A stretch of DNA of 64,000 bases from Flavobacterium erciyesense. Its GTDB lineage: Bacteria > Bacteroidota > Bacteroidia > Flavobacteriales > Flavobacteriaceae. The notes beneath the pieces were generated by a model that was not told where the DNA came from, did not search any database, and saw only the letters and a list, made by a program, of their open reading frames with translations. A program made the translations under genes and the position numbers. How positions within the stretch are numbered: the stretch's first letter is position 1; the number at the start of each line of letters is the position of its first letter. The stretch is taken from the NCBI RefSeq assembly GCF_018069925.1, contig NZ_JAGPXB010000003.1:124001-188000 (forward strand), read 5' to 3'. Shown one piece after another: positions 1 to 8,735 of this stretch.

Positions 1-2333
1 ACATCTGATTGCGCTACATTATAATATTCTGAAGGACGACCGCCTTTTATTTCTTCTTTCATCAAGAAAGCCATACGCTCAATATAGGCTCTTTGTAAAT
101 TTCTTCTGTAAATAGTTACATTAGTTAATGCTGAAGCTTCTTTCCAGATTCCTTTGCGCATATCACTTAATAAATCTAACGCTTTGTAATTATTATTCCC
201 TTGAATTTCGGCATCTAATAAACGCCCTAAACGATCAAAACTCATCACATTGTTTAAGTGGCGTACCTGTAAACTTCTGAAACGCTCTGTATAACCAGCG
301 TAATCAATATTGCGCAAAGTACTCACATTAACTAACCAAGTTGGCGATGCAAAAGCATTTGCTTGCAACCATTGCATGGCCTCTTGCTGCTGCGCTTTTG
401 AAACCACTTCATAAATCATCCCTTTCTGGTTTGGTTTTTTCGTCGCTTCAAAAACACCTCCTACATTTGTCACTACGTGTCCTACATAACGTCCCCAAAC
501 ATCGAGCATTTCTTTATACAATTCGTCTAAATCATCGTAGTTATTGGTTTTATCGCTTGTCCACTCGTGTAAATGTGCAGCAACGTATTGCAAATTTTTC
601 AGTCCGTATGTACTTGCTTTCATAGAACTGTTTCCAATATCTTCGGTTTGCGAAGTAGGATCAAAACTACTGCTTTGTTTTCCGAACTTATAAATAGGAT
701 TGTCCGCTTTTTCCATAATCCACTTGTCTAAAGTTGGTACTTCAGCTTCTGGCGAAGATGCATTTGGAATATAACGGTAACCCCAGTTGGTTGCATAATG
801 ATCATAAGGTCCCATTTGACGGATGAATCGAACATTTTTATCACCTGGTTGTGCGATGTAGTTAAAACGCGCATAATCCATCAAACTCGCTGCAATTCCG
901 TTTTTTTGTGTGAATTCACCATTACGGTATGATTCTGTATCGTAAGCACAACTCGCTCCCATATTGTGCGGAAATCCTAGTGCATGTCCTACTTCATGTG
1001 CGATTACCATGCGCATCATATCGCCCATTTCCTCATCACTTGTTTGCAAAGTTCGCGCGGTTGGATTAGCCGCTCCGGTTTCTAATAAATAACGGTTTCT
1101 GTATGAACGCAAATGGTTGTGGTACCAAATAACATCACTTTCGATAATTTCGCCTGTTCTTGGGTCAGATACACTTGGTCCTACTGCATTTCGAGTAGTA
1201 CTTGCTACATAACGAATTACAGAGTAGCGTATGTCCTCTGGACTAAAATCAGGGTCTTCTTCTTTTGTAGGTGGATCTTTAGCAATAATTGCATTTTTAA
1301 ATCCGGCTGTTTCAAAAGGCTTTTGCCAATCTTCAATACCTTGCTTGATGTATTTGCGCAATTTTTCTGGAGTTGCAGGATCAAGATAATACACAATTGG
1401 TTTTACTGGTTCAACCAGTTCTCCTTTTGCGTAAGCGACAGGATCTTTTGGCTCTAAACGCCATCTGCGAATATAAGTTTTCACATCCGACTTCAATTCG
1501 TTACTTCCATAATCAATTTGATCTATTGTAAACCAACCCACGCGAGGATCTGCCAAACGAGGCTGCATAGGCTTTTCTGGTAACAAAATCATCGATTGAT
1601 TCATTTGAATACTGATAGTTTCCGCATCACCTTGTACTGGTGGTTTGGCTGCATTGTAACTAAAGTCCTGAATGACTTCAATATTCATCGGGAAACTTTT
1701 CATGGTATTGATAAAACTACGTGATTCATCCAATCCACGTACTTTATAAGTCTCACGCATATCGGCCGATAATCCGCTGATTGCTTTAACATCAGTACCA
1801 TAAAACTTGCTTACGTCAATTACTGTATTAGCCGAATCCTTACTAAAAGCCACAATATCAAATGCGAATAAAGTTGGCTCATAATTGTTTGCTTTTACTG
1901 AAATGCTAATAGGCAAACTGTCATTCGCCACGGCATTAAATGATTTAATTTTGATGACAATTTTATCTTGAAAACGTTGCCAAACAATCAATTGCTCATT
2001 GGTTTCTGAACCTGCATTGACATAACCACCTCCCAAATTAGCAGGTAGTTTTGATAATCTACTTACCAAAAGCATGTCTTTGTTCAAGAGGGTATTCGGG
2101 ATTTCAAAAAAATATTTTTTATCTACTTTGTGCACAGTAAACAAACCAGCATCGCTAATCGCATCTTTGGTGATCACTTTACTGTAATCCTTAATAGCCG
2201 ATTCTGGTTTTTTCTCTGGCATTGGAGCTACAGCAACAGCATTTTTGTCTTTTTTCTTTTTTGACTGCGCATATGCAGCAGGTGGCGCAAGGGCAAGCGC
2301 AGCAATCGCTGATAAAATGAAAACTTTCTTCAT
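1..2333 (-). CDS. Secreted zinc-dependent metalloprotease (DUF5117/DUF4953-type), 3' end outside window
   Basis: The reading frame starts with ATG at 2333 and runs off the left edge, giving about 777 residues without a stop. It begins with a lysine-containing signal peptide (MKKVFILSAIAALAL) and a KKKK-rich linker. The zinc-binding motif HEVGH lies at about residues 446-450 and is followed by ALGFPHN, so the third ligand is probably the later histidine of an HExxHxxGxxH metzincin-like site. The order and motifs resemble the large Bacteroidota 'zinc-dependent metalloprotease' family with DUF5118, DUF5117 and DUF4953 domains. It should act outside the cytoplasm on proteins; the substrate is unknown. 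A weak TAnnTTTG promoter motif lies at 2363-2370 on the same strand. Confidence 0.9.
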   Translation of the reverse strand, partial: MKKVFILSAIAALALAPPAAYAQSKKKKDKNAVAVAPMPEKKPESAIKDYSKVITKDAISDAGLFTVHKVDKKYFFEIPNTLLNKDMLLVSRLSKLPANLGGGYVNAGSETNEQLIVWQRFQDKIVIKIKSFNAVANDSLPISISVKANNYEPTLFAFDIVAFSKDSANTVIDVSKFYGTDVKAISGLSADMRETYKVRGLDESRSFINTMKSFPMNIEVIQDFSYNAAKPPVQGDAETISIQMNQSMILLPEKPMQPRLADPRVGWFTIDQIDYGSNELKSDVKTYIRRWRLEPKDPVAYAKGELVEPVKPIVYYLDPATPEKLRKYIKQGIEDWQKPFETAGFKNAIIAKDPPTKEEDPDFSPEDIRYSVIRYVASTTRNAVGPSVSDPRTGEIIESDVIWYHNHLRSYRNRYLLETGAANPTARTLQTSDEEMGDMMRMVIAHEVGHALGFPHNMGASCAYDTESYRNGEFTQKNGIAASLMDYARFNYIAQPGDKNVRFIRQMGPYDHYATNWGYRYIPNASSPEAEVPTLDKWIMEKADNPIYKFGKQSSSFDPTSQTEDIGNSSMKASTYGLKNLQYVAAHLHEWTSDKTNNYDDLDELYKEMLDVWGRYVGHVVTNVGGVFEATKKPNQKGMIYEVVSKAQQQEAMQWLQANAFASPTWLVNVSTLRNIDYAGYTERFRSLQVRHLNNVMSFDRLGRLLDAEIQGNNNYKALDLLSDMRKGIWKEASALTNVTIYRRNLQRAYIERMAFLMKEEIKGGRPSEYYNVAQSD

Positions 2334-2500
2334 TTATTGGTTATTTTTTGGTTAATCAATATCAAAAATAACGGGAAGCATCCTAAAAATGAATAGTATT
2401 CAGTGGTTTAACTTTTAATTAACAACGGTTGATTTATTGGATTTTGTACCCGATTAGAATCAGTTAATTTGAAGTAATTACTTTTCCAAAAAAGCATAAA

Positions 2501-2531
2501 AAAACCCAAAGCTAATGTTGCTTTGGGTTTT
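2501..2531 (-). terminator. Rho-independent terminator of rluD operon
   Basis: A 12-bp perfect stem (AAAACCCAAAGC and its complement) with a 7-nt loop is followed on the minus strand by a run of seven T. It lies just downstream of the rluD stop codon. Confidence 0.8.
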
Positions 2532-2549
2532 GTATGAGTTTCAATTGAA

Positions 2550-3599
2550 TTATGCTTCACTTTCATCATCAGTTTGGTGCGACTTTGAGTAGCCTCGCCA
2601 TTTTTCGATACAATTTACAAAATCTTCAGGCAATTCAGTATCAAAACGCATCATTTCTCCTGTTGTAGGATGAATAAAACCGAGCGTTTTGGCATGCAAT
2701 GCTTGCCTAGGCAATGCCTTAAAACAGTTTTCAATAAATTGCTTGTACTTTGTAAAAGTGGTTCCTTTTAAAATTAAATGGCCACCGTAACGCTCGTCAT
2801 TAAACAAAGGATGTCCAATATGTTTCATATGCGCTCTAATTTGGTGCGTACGTCCTGTTTCTAACTGACAAGAAACAAGCGTTACATAACCAAATCGTTC
2901 TAAAACTTTGTAATGTGTAATCGCAGGTTTACCAATTTCTGGATCAGCAAATACTGCCATTTGCATACGGTCTTTCAAGTGTCTGGCTAAGTTTCCTTCT
3001 ATCGTTCCCGCATCATCAGCAACGTTACCCCAAACTAGGGCAATATACTCGCGCTCAGATGTTTTTGCTTCAAATTGTTTAGCCAAGTGTGTCATAGCCG
3101 CCTCAGTTTTGGCAACCACTAATAAACCCGAAGTATCCTTGTCAATACGATGTACCAAACCAGGACGTTCGCTACTATTCATTGGTAAATTATCAAAATG
3201 ATAAGCCAAGGCATGAACCAAAGTTCCTGTGTAATTACCATGACCAGGATGCACCACCATTCCCGGCAATTTATTGATTAACAATAAAGTATCATCTTCA
3301 TAAACAATATCAAGCGGAATGTTTTCCGGAATGATATGGTTTTCATACGGCGGGTGCGAAAGCATCACACGCACCACATCAAAAGGCTTAACTTTATAAT
3401 TGGATTTTACGATAGCATCATTCACAAAAATATTTCCCTCTGCTGCTGCCGTTTGTATTTTGTTGCGAGTCGCATTTTGAATAAGGCTCATCAAGTATTT
3501 ATCAATTCGCAAAGTGGCTTGGCCTTTAGGAACTTCAAACCTGAAATGTTCAAATAACTCGTCTTCTAAATCTAGTGTTTCTATATTATTGTTCATCAA
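2550..3599 (-). CDS. rluD: RluA-family 23S rRNA pseudouridine synthase (RluD-like)
   Basis: This 349-residue protein has an N-terminal S4 RNA-binding domain at about residues 29-75 (RIDKYLMSLI...) and the RluA catalytic motif HRIDKDTSG at 150-158, with Asp153 as the expected catalytic residue. RluD isomerises uridines in helix 69 of 23S rRNA; other RluA-family targets cannot be excluded by sequence alone. The start overlaps the end of the PASTA gene by 14 bases, so the two are co-transcribed. A clear terminator follows. The first two codons are both Met, so the start could be 3 bases later. Confidence 0.9.
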   Translation of the reverse strand: MMNNNIETLDLEDELFEHFRFEVPKGQATLRIDKYLMSLIQNATRNKIQTAAAEGNIFVNDAIVKSNYKVKPFDVVRVMLSHPPYENHIIPENIPLDIVYEDDTLLLINKLPGMVVHPGHGNYTGTLVHALAYHFDNLPMNSSERPGLVHRIDKDTSGLLVVAKTEAAMTHLAKQFEAKTSEREYIALVWGNVADDAGTIEGNLARHLKDRMQMAVFADPEIGKPAITHYKVLERFGYVTLVSCQLETGRTHQIRAHMKHIGHPLFNDERYGGHLILKGTTFTKYKQFIENCFKALPRQALHAKTLGFIHPTTGEMMRFDTELPEDFVNCIEKWRGYSKSHQTDDESEA

Positions 3600-4212
3600 C
3601 TGGTATTTCTTCTTCTAGTGGTACGGCCAAAGTATCAGCAGCACTCTCTTCTTCTTCATAGCTCATTTTCCCATCACCAAGTACTAAATCAATCTTACTG
3701 GATTTTAAAACACGATCTCCTGCCTTTAAATTACGTCCTTTGTAACGCATTTCTAGCACCATATCTTTACCTAAATTGGGTACATAGGTAATATTTCCTT
3801 CTTCAAGACCAAGCGCTTTTAGGGTTGGCACAGCCTCACGATAGGTTTTGTTTACCAAATCAGGAATACGAACTGATGAGTATCCGGCAGTATTTATTTT
3901 AATATAAATCTTACGCCCCACTTTTACCTTAGTTCCTGGCAAAGGATCTTGTTCTACCACACTAAACTGCGGAAAATCACTTCTAAAATCCACACTATCC
4001 AATAAAACATAGTCTAAATCTAGCTCGTCTAATTTTTCTTCTACCTGCTCCTCTGTCAATTTACTCAAATTAGGAACCGAAATTTCATTGCCATGATCGG
4101 TTGTAAACGTGAGCCAATGCATGAAAAAATAACCCAAAGCAGCAATAATAGCTAATGCAACAAAGACTTGTCCAAAGAAAACGCGACTAGTAAGATACTT
4201 CCGTAAACTCAT
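3586..4212 (-). CDS. PASTA domain protein, single membrane anchor
   Basis: The protein is 208 residues from the chosen start (MSLRKYLTSRVFFGQ). It has a short cytoplasmic N-terminus, one transmembrane helix (about residues 12-30), then about two and a half PASTA repeats (signatures VPNLSKLTEEQVEEKL, VRIPDLVNKTYREAVPTL) and an acidic tail. PASTA domains bind peptidoglycan fragments or beta-lactams in other bacteria. No kinase domain is attached here, so the role is probably structural or sensory in the periplasm; that is inference. An upstream in-frame ATG at 4257 was rejected because a TATCTTTG promoter motif at 4233-4240 lies inside that extension. It is divergent from ddl, which makes cell-wall precursor. 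Confidence 0.85.
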   Translation of the reverse strand: MSLRKYLTSRVFFGQVFVALAIIAALGYFFMHWLTFTTDHGNEISVPNLSKLTEEQVEEKLDELDLDYVLLDSVDFRSDFPQFSVVEQDPLPGTKVKVGRKIYIKINTAGYSSVRIPDLVNKTYREAVPTLKALGLEEGNITYVPNLGKDMVLEMRYKGRNLKAGDRVLKSSKIDLVLGDGKMSYEEEESAADTLAVPLEEEIPVDEQ

Positions 4213-4232
4213 AAATTTATTTTTATATGCCA

Positions 4233-4257
4233 CAAAGATAAACCTATTTCGTTTCAA
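4233..4257 (-). promoter_or_regulatory. Promoter of PASTA-rluD operon
   Basis: TATCTTTG at 4233-4240 (minus strand) matches the Bacteroidota -7 element TAnnTTTG. A TTG occurs at 4255-4257, with a 14-base gap that is shorter than usual. The expected transcription start lies just upstream of the ATG at 4212, which decides the start codon. Confidence 0.55.
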
Positions 4258-4298
4258 AAAAAATGATAATTTTGTTTAATCGTTTTTAGCACAAACTA

Positions 4299-4390
4299 CT
4301 CCTTTTTTTAGGAGCTTTTTCCCGCTATTCGCTTGTATCTTTGCTTTTTTTTAGCAAAAAAACCAAAGGATACCGCTGCTATCGGGGCTA
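4299..4390 (-). repeat. Dispersed intergenic element, copy 1
   Basis: Read on the minus strand, this segment has block 1 (TAGCCCCGATAGCAGCGG), a T/A-rich hairpin, and block 2 (CAAAGATACAAGCG, then AGCGGGAAAAAGCTCCT). The same block order occurs at 26525-26650. It lies in the ddl leader, and its complement holds the TATCTTTG motif at 4336-4343. Confidence 0.5.
4336..4343 (+). promoter_or_regulatory. Candidate promoter of ddl-coaD
   Basis: TATCTTTG matches TAnnTTTG about 110 bases before the ddl start. No well-spaced TTG was seen. The motif is embedded in the dispersed element at 4299-4390. Confidence 0.4.
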
Positions 4391-4452
4391 ATTCAAAACA
4401 GTAGTAAATAGGCTATTTGGTGCTTAAAAGAACTCAATTAAAACAGTAAAAA

Positions 4453-5424
4453 ATGAAAAACATTGCCATCATCATGGGCGGGTATTCCAGCGAATACAAA
4501 ATATCTTTAATCAGCGGCAATGTCGTGTACCAATACTTAGACAAAACCAAATACAACGGCTTTCGTATTCACATCTTTAAAGAAAAATGGGTTTATGTTG
4601 ATGCACAAGATCAAGAATTTCCAATCGATAAAAATGATTTTTCGGTTACTGTTGCTGGACAAAAAATCAGTTTCGATTGTGTATTTAACGCTATTCACGG
4701 CACACCAGGCGAAGATGGTTTAATGCAAGCTTACTTCGAATTATTGCAAATTCCGCAAACGGCCTGCGATTATTACCAAGCAGCGCTCACCTTCAATAAA
4801 AGAGACTTACTTTCAGTTTTAAAACCCTACGGGATCAAAACAGCGACTTCTTATTACTTAAACAAAGGCGATATAGTTGATACAACCGCCATTGTAAACA
4901 AAGTAGGATTGCCTTGTTTTGTAAAACCAAATAAAGCAGGTTCAAGTTTCGGAATCTCAAAAGTAAAAACAGAAGCCGAGTTGCCAACTGCAATTGAAAC
5001 GGCTTACAAAGAAGATAACGAAATTATAATTGAGAGTTTTCTTGACGGAACAGAAGTTTCTGTTGGAGTAATCAATTACCAAGGCGCCATTACAGTTTTA
5101 CCAATTACTGAAATTGTTTCCGAAAATGATTTCTTTGATTATGAAGCAAAATACTTAGGCAAATCGCAAGAAATTACTCCTGCACGAATCTCTGACGAAA
5201 TGACTCAAAAAGTGGGAGCTATTGCCAAACGAGCCTACGAAGTACTTAAAATGAAAGGTTTCTCCCGTAGCGAATTTATTATTGTTGATGGCGAGCCACA
5301 CATGCTCGAAATGAACACTATTCCGGGTTTAACCACCGAAAGTTTAATTCCGCAACAGGCCAAAGCGGCAGGAATTGAGCTAAAAGACTTGTTTACCAAC
5401 GCCATCGAATTGGCATTAGCCTAA
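4453..5424 (+). CDS. ddl: D-alanine--D-alanine ligase
   Basis: This ATP-grasp enzyme (323 residues) joins two D-alanines for peptidoglycan synthesis in the cytoplasm. The N-terminus MKNIAIIMGGYSSEYKIS carries the GGxSxE-type substrate loop. The HGTPGEDG motif, the ATP-grasp core (CFVKPNKAGSSFGISKV) and the metal-binding end (MLEMNTIPGLTTESLIP) are all intact. Length fits the family. coaD follows after 9 bases, so the two are probably one transcript. Confidence 0.95.
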   Translation: MKNIAIIMGGYSSEYKISLISGNVVYQYLDKTKYNGFRIHIFKEKWVYVDAQDQEFPIDKNDFSVTVAGQKISFDCVFNAIHGTPGEDGLMQAYFELLQIPQTACDYYQAALTFNKRDLLSVLKPYGIKTATSYYLNKGDIVDTTAIVNKVGLPCFVKPNKAGSSFGISKVKTEAELPTAIETAYKEDNEIIIESFLDGTEVSVGVINYQGAITVLPITEIVSENDFFDYEAKYLGKSQEITPARISDEMTQKVGAIAKRAYEVLKMKGFSRSEFIIVDGEPHMLEMNTIPGLTTESLIPQQAKAAGIELKDLFTNAIELALA

Positions 5425-5433
5425 CCCTCTACC

Positions 5434-5892
5434 ATGAGAAAAGCCATATTTCCGGGTTCGTTTGACCCAATTACACTTGGTCATGAAGACATCATTAAAC
5501 GCAGCTTGCCTCTTTTTGATGAAATCGTGATCGCCATTGGCGTTAATGCCGAAAAAAAATACATGTTCTCCTTAGAAGATAGAAAACGATTTATCGAAGA
5601 AACTTTTCAACACGAACCTAAAATTTCAGTGATCACCTATGAAGGATTGACTACTGACTTGTGCCGAAAACTCAATGCTGATTTTATTCTGAGAGGTCTG
5701 CGTAACCCAGCGGATTTCGAATTTGAAAAAGCAATCGCACACACCAATAGACGCCTCGCCAAGATTGAAACCGTATTTTTATTAACAGCTGCCAAAACAT
5801 CTTACATTAGCTCAAGCATTGTTCGCGATGTCATTCGCAACAACGGACAGTACGAAATGCTAGTTCCTGATGCGGTTCGAGTAACCAAATAA
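5434..5892 (+). CDS. coaD: Pantetheine-phosphate adenylyltransferase
   Basis: CoaD transfers AMP to 4'-phosphopantetheine, the penultimate step of coenzyme A synthesis. The 152-residue protein has the nucleotidyltransferase T/HxGH motif (TLGH at residues 14-17, within GSFDPITLGH) and the C-terminal SSSIVRDV motif. The length is typical. It lies 9 bases after ddl. Confidence 0.95.
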   Translation: MRKAIFPGSFDPITLGHEDIIKRSLPLFDEIVIAIGVNAEKKYMFSLEDRKRFIEETFQHEPKISVITYEGLTTDLCRKLNADFILRGLRNPADFEFEKAIAHTNRRLAKIETVFLLTAAKTSYISSSIVRDVIRNNGQYEMLVPDAVRVTK

Positions 5893-5940
5893 TTTTATTT
5901 TAAAAAGCGAATTTTCGCAACAAAAACAACAACAAAAACA

Positions 5941-6507
5941 ATGAGCATCGAAAGAGAATTAATGAAACGAAGTGGCGGAAAGTGTGAACTATCAGGCGTT
6001 ACCGAAGACCTACAAGTATACACCCTCACTCCTACACGCCGTGGCGGACTCGATGAAAACGTACTAATCTCGAAAAACTTAATTGCACAAATCGAGCAAG
6101 CAGAAACTATGGATCCTAATTCATGGCGATGCTTAAACGATAGTATGTGGAGCGAACACGAAGCAGTTCAAGTACTATCATGGCGTATGTTAAGCCGTTT
6201 GGGAAATCAAGAATTGCTAGAGCAAATGTACCTTGACGAAGATACGTTGGCTTGGGCACAAGCAACAGGCGAAGGTCAAGAGGATGAAAATAAAATAGTG
6301 CATCGCGATAGCAATGGTGTAGTTTTACAAACAGGCGATTCAGTAGTGTTGATCAAAGACCTAAAAGTAAAAGGTTCTAGTATGGTTGCCAAGCAAGGTA
6401 CAGCAGTGCGTAACATCAGATTAGATCATGAAAACGCAGAATATATCGAAGGACGCGTTGATGGACAAACCATAGTTATCATTACACAATACGTGAAGAA
6501 AACATAA
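5941..6507 (+). CDS. PhnA domain protein (YjdM-like)
   Basis: A 188-residue protein with an N-terminal segment resembling the PhnA zinc-ribbon region (GGKCELSGVTEDLQVYTLTP), here with too few cysteines for a full zinc site, and a C-terminal PhnA domain (VHRDSNGVVLQTGDSVVLIKD to the end). Despite the historical 'alkylphosphonate' name, the function of this family is not established. No phosphonate genes are nearby. It follows coaD after 48 bases and may be read from the same promoter. Confidence 0.85.
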   Translation: MSIERELMKRSGGKCELSGVTEDLQVYTLTPTRRGGLDENVLISKNLIAQIEQAETMDPNSWRCLNDSMWSEHEAVQVLSWRMLSRLGNQELLEQMYLDEDTLAWAQATGEGQEDENKIVHRDSNGVVLQTGDSVVLIKDLKVKGSSMVAKQGTAVRNIRLDHENAEYIEGRVDGQTIVIITQYVKKT

Positions 6508-6512
6508 TTGGT

Positions 6513-6653
6513 AGTTTGCAGTCGCGGTCTTAGAGTGCAGTAGTTAACGTGGAGAAATCAGTTTGCAGTCGCAGTCTCAGAGTGGAGTAATTAACGTAGA
6601 TAAATCAGTTTGCAGTTCCAGTCTTAGAGAAGAGTTAGCAGTCAGTTACCCTA
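6513..6653 (+). repeat. 47-bp tandem repeat, three copies, GCAGT-rich
   Basis: The anchor AGTTTGCAGT recurs at 6513, 6560 and 6607, a strict 47-base period. Units contain GCAGTCGCAGTCTYAGAG and TTAACGTRGA segments; the third unit is diverged. The array fills the gap between the PhnA gene and the following small gene. Confidence 0.8.
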
Positions 6654-6663
6654 AAAAAAAGAA

Positions 6664-7038
6664 ATGAAGAAAATATTAGCAATTTTATTATTTACAATTT
6701 CAGTTTGTAGCGCACAGAAAACTGAAAAAACTATTGTTACAATTCCCAATGCTCCAGGAATAGTTTATGAAATTGGAAATGGAGAAATATTTGAAAGTGC
6801 TGTTAAAATTAAAAATGCTAAAAATAAAGAAGAAGGAATTGACGCCGAAAATAAATATTTGGAATATAAATATGGATTAATGAATGTAGGTTGGAAACCA
6901 TTTGGAAGCGAATTTTACGAAGTCAAAAGAAAAACCTACAACTTAATTCATATTGAAATATTGAAAAAGGACGCAAATGCAGAAAGTGAAATGACGACCG
7001 TTTATTTCGAAATAACAGAATGCTTAAAAGAAAAATAA
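6664..7038 (+). CDS. Small secreted hypothetical protein
   Basis: I do not recognise this 124-residue protein. It starts with a clear signal peptide (MKKILAILLFTISVCSAQ), so the mature part of about 106 residues should be periplasmic or exported. The mature part is lysine/glutamate-rich, with an IPNAPGIVYEIGNGEIFESAVKI segment. It has higher A+T than its neighbours. It is bracketed by GCAGT-rich repeats in opposite orientations (6513-6653 and 7301-7368), which suggests it arrived as a unit; that is inference. Confidence 0.7.
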   Translation: MKKILAILLFTISVCSAQKTEKTIVTIPNAPGIVYEIGNGEIFESAVKIKNAKNKEEGIDAENKYLEYKYGLMNVGWKPFGSEFYEVKRKTYNLIHIEILKKDANAESEMTTVYFEITECLKEK

Positions 7039-7243
7039 CCGAACTGCTAACACTTGCTACAAGCGATTTGGGTATTTGGTATAATTTGAAAATGGTCTTG
7101 TATTTGGGATGTTTTGGTAAATCCTAAGAATGAACTTAATTTAGTCCCAAACTGCGTGTAGAGAGATAACATTTACACCAAATAGTCTCCATTTGCTAAA
7201 TTTTCAAACCACAAAGACATACTTAAAAAACTACCGTAAAGCT

Positions 7244-7286
7244 AAAAACCGTTGCTAATAAATTAAACTTACTAGCAACGGTTTTT
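7244..7286. terminator. Bidirectional terminator between small secreted gene and helicase
   Basis: A 14-bp perfect inverted repeat (AAAAACCGTTGCTA) with a 15-nt loop ends in T-runs on both strands. It lies between convergent genes. Confidence 0.75.
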
Positions 7287-7300
7287 CTATGAAAGCTAAT

Positions 7301-7368
7301 ATTGCAACTGCAAACAGAAACTGCTGACTGTAACTGCAAACTGCGACTGAATACTGCGACTAAGTACT
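7301..7368 (-). repeat. GCAGT-type repeat cluster, inverted relative to 6513-6653
   Basis: The plus strand reads as repeated ACTGCRACT and AACTGCAAACTGC units, that is, AGTCGCAGT and GCAGTTTGCAGT on the minus strand. These are the same words as in the array at 6513-6653 but inverted. Confidence 0.6.
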
Positions 7369-7374
7369 AAAAAC

Positions 7375-8721
7375 TTACTCCTCCTCTTTCTTAATCACTT
7401 TTCGGGCTACTTCAATTTTAAACTTTTTACCCTTCATTTTTTCGTCTTTGATAGCATGCAACAAATCTTTTACTTTGTTGAATTTTACAGCTGCAAACGA
7501 GATAAAATCTTTTACTTCGATAAGTCCTAAATCACCTTTTTCGAGTTTTCCTTTTTGCGAAAAGAAACCAACAATATCAATTTTATTCAACTTGTTTTTC
7601 TTTCCACCACTAATATAAATGGTTTGAAACTGCGGTGGTTTTGGTAAAGCTTTGGCTTGATTTACTACCAAAACTTCCATCGAATAATCAAGATAATCCA
7701 ATTTTTTTTCACTTTCGTGCGCTACAATATAGGCAGTACCCGAGGCTTGCATACGTGCTGTACGCCCGTTTCTGTGTGTAAACTCGTCTTCCTTAGCAGG
7801 CAAATGATAATGAATAACGTGTTTCATTTCAGGAATATCAAGTCCGCGTGCGGCTAAATCAGTCGCAATTAAATAACTCATACTACCATTTCTAAACTGT
7901 ATCAAGGCGCGCTCCCGCTCCTCTTGATCCATTCCGCCATGATAGTACGTAGCGTAAATTCCCTTTTCATTTAAAGTATCGCTAATTCGTTCTGCTGCAT
8001 CGCGATGGTTGCAAAATACAATTGCAGCTTCTGACTTCAAAAAGCAAATCAGTTGAAACAAGGTATTGATTTTATCTTTTTCTTTAGATAAAACCAATTT
8101 CATTGACAAGTTAGAAACCGCCTCTTCTTCGGGAATAAAATCTAAAACCACAGGATTAACAACGCGAGTGTATTTTGGAATCTCAATATCTGAAGTAGCC
8201 GAAACAAGAACTCTTTTGTTAACCTTGGTCAGTTGCCCAATGATATAGGACATTTGCTCATGAAAACCCAATTGAAGCGATTTATCAAATTCATCCAGAA
8301 CAATAGTTTGAATTTTATCCAAACGAAAAGTACCACGATCAATATGATCAGCGATTCTGCCCGGAGTTCCAATTAAAACTGCAGGTGGATTGCTTAAATT
8401 TTTTATTTCGGTTTCAATAGAGTGCCCGCCATAACAAGTATTAACTTTGTATGAGGTACCCATTTTTTTCCAAACTTGCTCAATTTGAAGACCTAATTCG
8501 CGAGAAGGAACCAAAATCAAACATTGAACCGATAAAATTTCAGCTTGCAAAAGTTCAAAAACAGGAAGTAAAAATGCGAGTGTTTTACCCGAACCTGTTG
8601 GCGAAAGCAGCAAAGTATTGTTTTCGTTCAAAATGGTATCGTGTGCAACTTCTTGCATTTCATTCCAACTTGTAATGCCTAAATTAGAAAGTATCGTGGT
8701 AGCGGATTGCTTTGTATTCAT
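7375..8721 (-). CDS. DEAD-box RNA helicase, DbpA-like, with DEFD motif II
   Basis: This 448-residue ATP-dependent RNA helicase has the motifs in order: Q-motif region (SWNEMQEVA), Walker A SPTGSGKT, PSRELGLQ, GTPGR, motif II as VLDEFD, SAT, and HRNGRTAR near residue 330. The C-terminal 75 residues (IDIVGFFSQKGKLEKGDLGLIEV...) resemble the DbpA RNA-binding domain, which targets 23S rRNA helix 92 in characterised members; a role in ribosome assembly is therefore likely. Motif II is DEFD rather than DEAD. A TATCTTTG promoter motif lies 15-22 bases before the start. Confidence 0.88.
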   Translation of the reverse strand: MNTKQSATTILSNLGITSWNEMQEVAHDTILNENNTLLLSPTGSGKTLAFLLPVFELLQAEILSVQCLILVPSRELGLQIEQVWKKMGTSYKVNTCYGGHSIETEIKNLSNPPAVLIGTPGRIADHIDRGTFRLDKIQTIVLDEFDKSLQLGFHEQMSYIIGQLTKVNKRVLVSATSDIEIPKYTRVVNPVVLDFIPEEEAVSNLSMKLVLSKEKDKINTLFQLICFLKSEAAIVFCNHRDAAERISDTLNEKGIYATYYHGGMDQEERERALIQFRNGSMSYLIATDLAARGLDIPEMKHVIHYHLPAKEDEFTHRNGRTARMQASGTAYIVAHESEKKLDYLDYSMEVLVVNQAKALPKPPQFQTIYISGGKKNKLNKIDIVGFFSQKGKLEKGDLGLIEVKDFISFAAVKFNKVKDLLHAIKDEKMKGKKFKIEVARKVIKKEEE

Positions 8722-8735
8722 ATTTTAAATTTGTG

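Larger units (their letters stand above)
7039..7374. other. Gene-free region, 336 bp
   Basis: No credible coding region is present. The first 150 bases hold short complementary segments (TTTGGGA near 7105 with TCCCAAA near 7144) that could form a weak hairpin. A strong terminator follows at 7244-7286 and a GCAGT-type repeat cluster at 7301-7368. Confidence 0.6.

Noticed and set aside
341..1457. Plus-strand open frames at 341-625 and 1113-1457
   Set aside because: They are antisense to the metalloprotease frame, which is continuous, has a signal peptide and carries HEVGH. Their translations are cysteine/phenylalanine-rich with no recognisable domain.
4213..4257. N-terminal extension of the PASTA protein from ATG 4257
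   Set aside because: It contains the TATCTTTG promoter motif, and a normal membrane-anchor start exists at 4212.
6513..6653. CRISPR-like array of 47-bp units
   Set aside because: The whole 47-base unit is repeated, with no distinct spacer; the copies simply diverge.
7039..7243. Integron attC-like site after the small secreted gene
   Set aside because: The sequence recalls structured tails of small flavobacterial genes, but the core-site consensus (GTTRRRY with its complement) is not met and the complementary segments are not properly nested.
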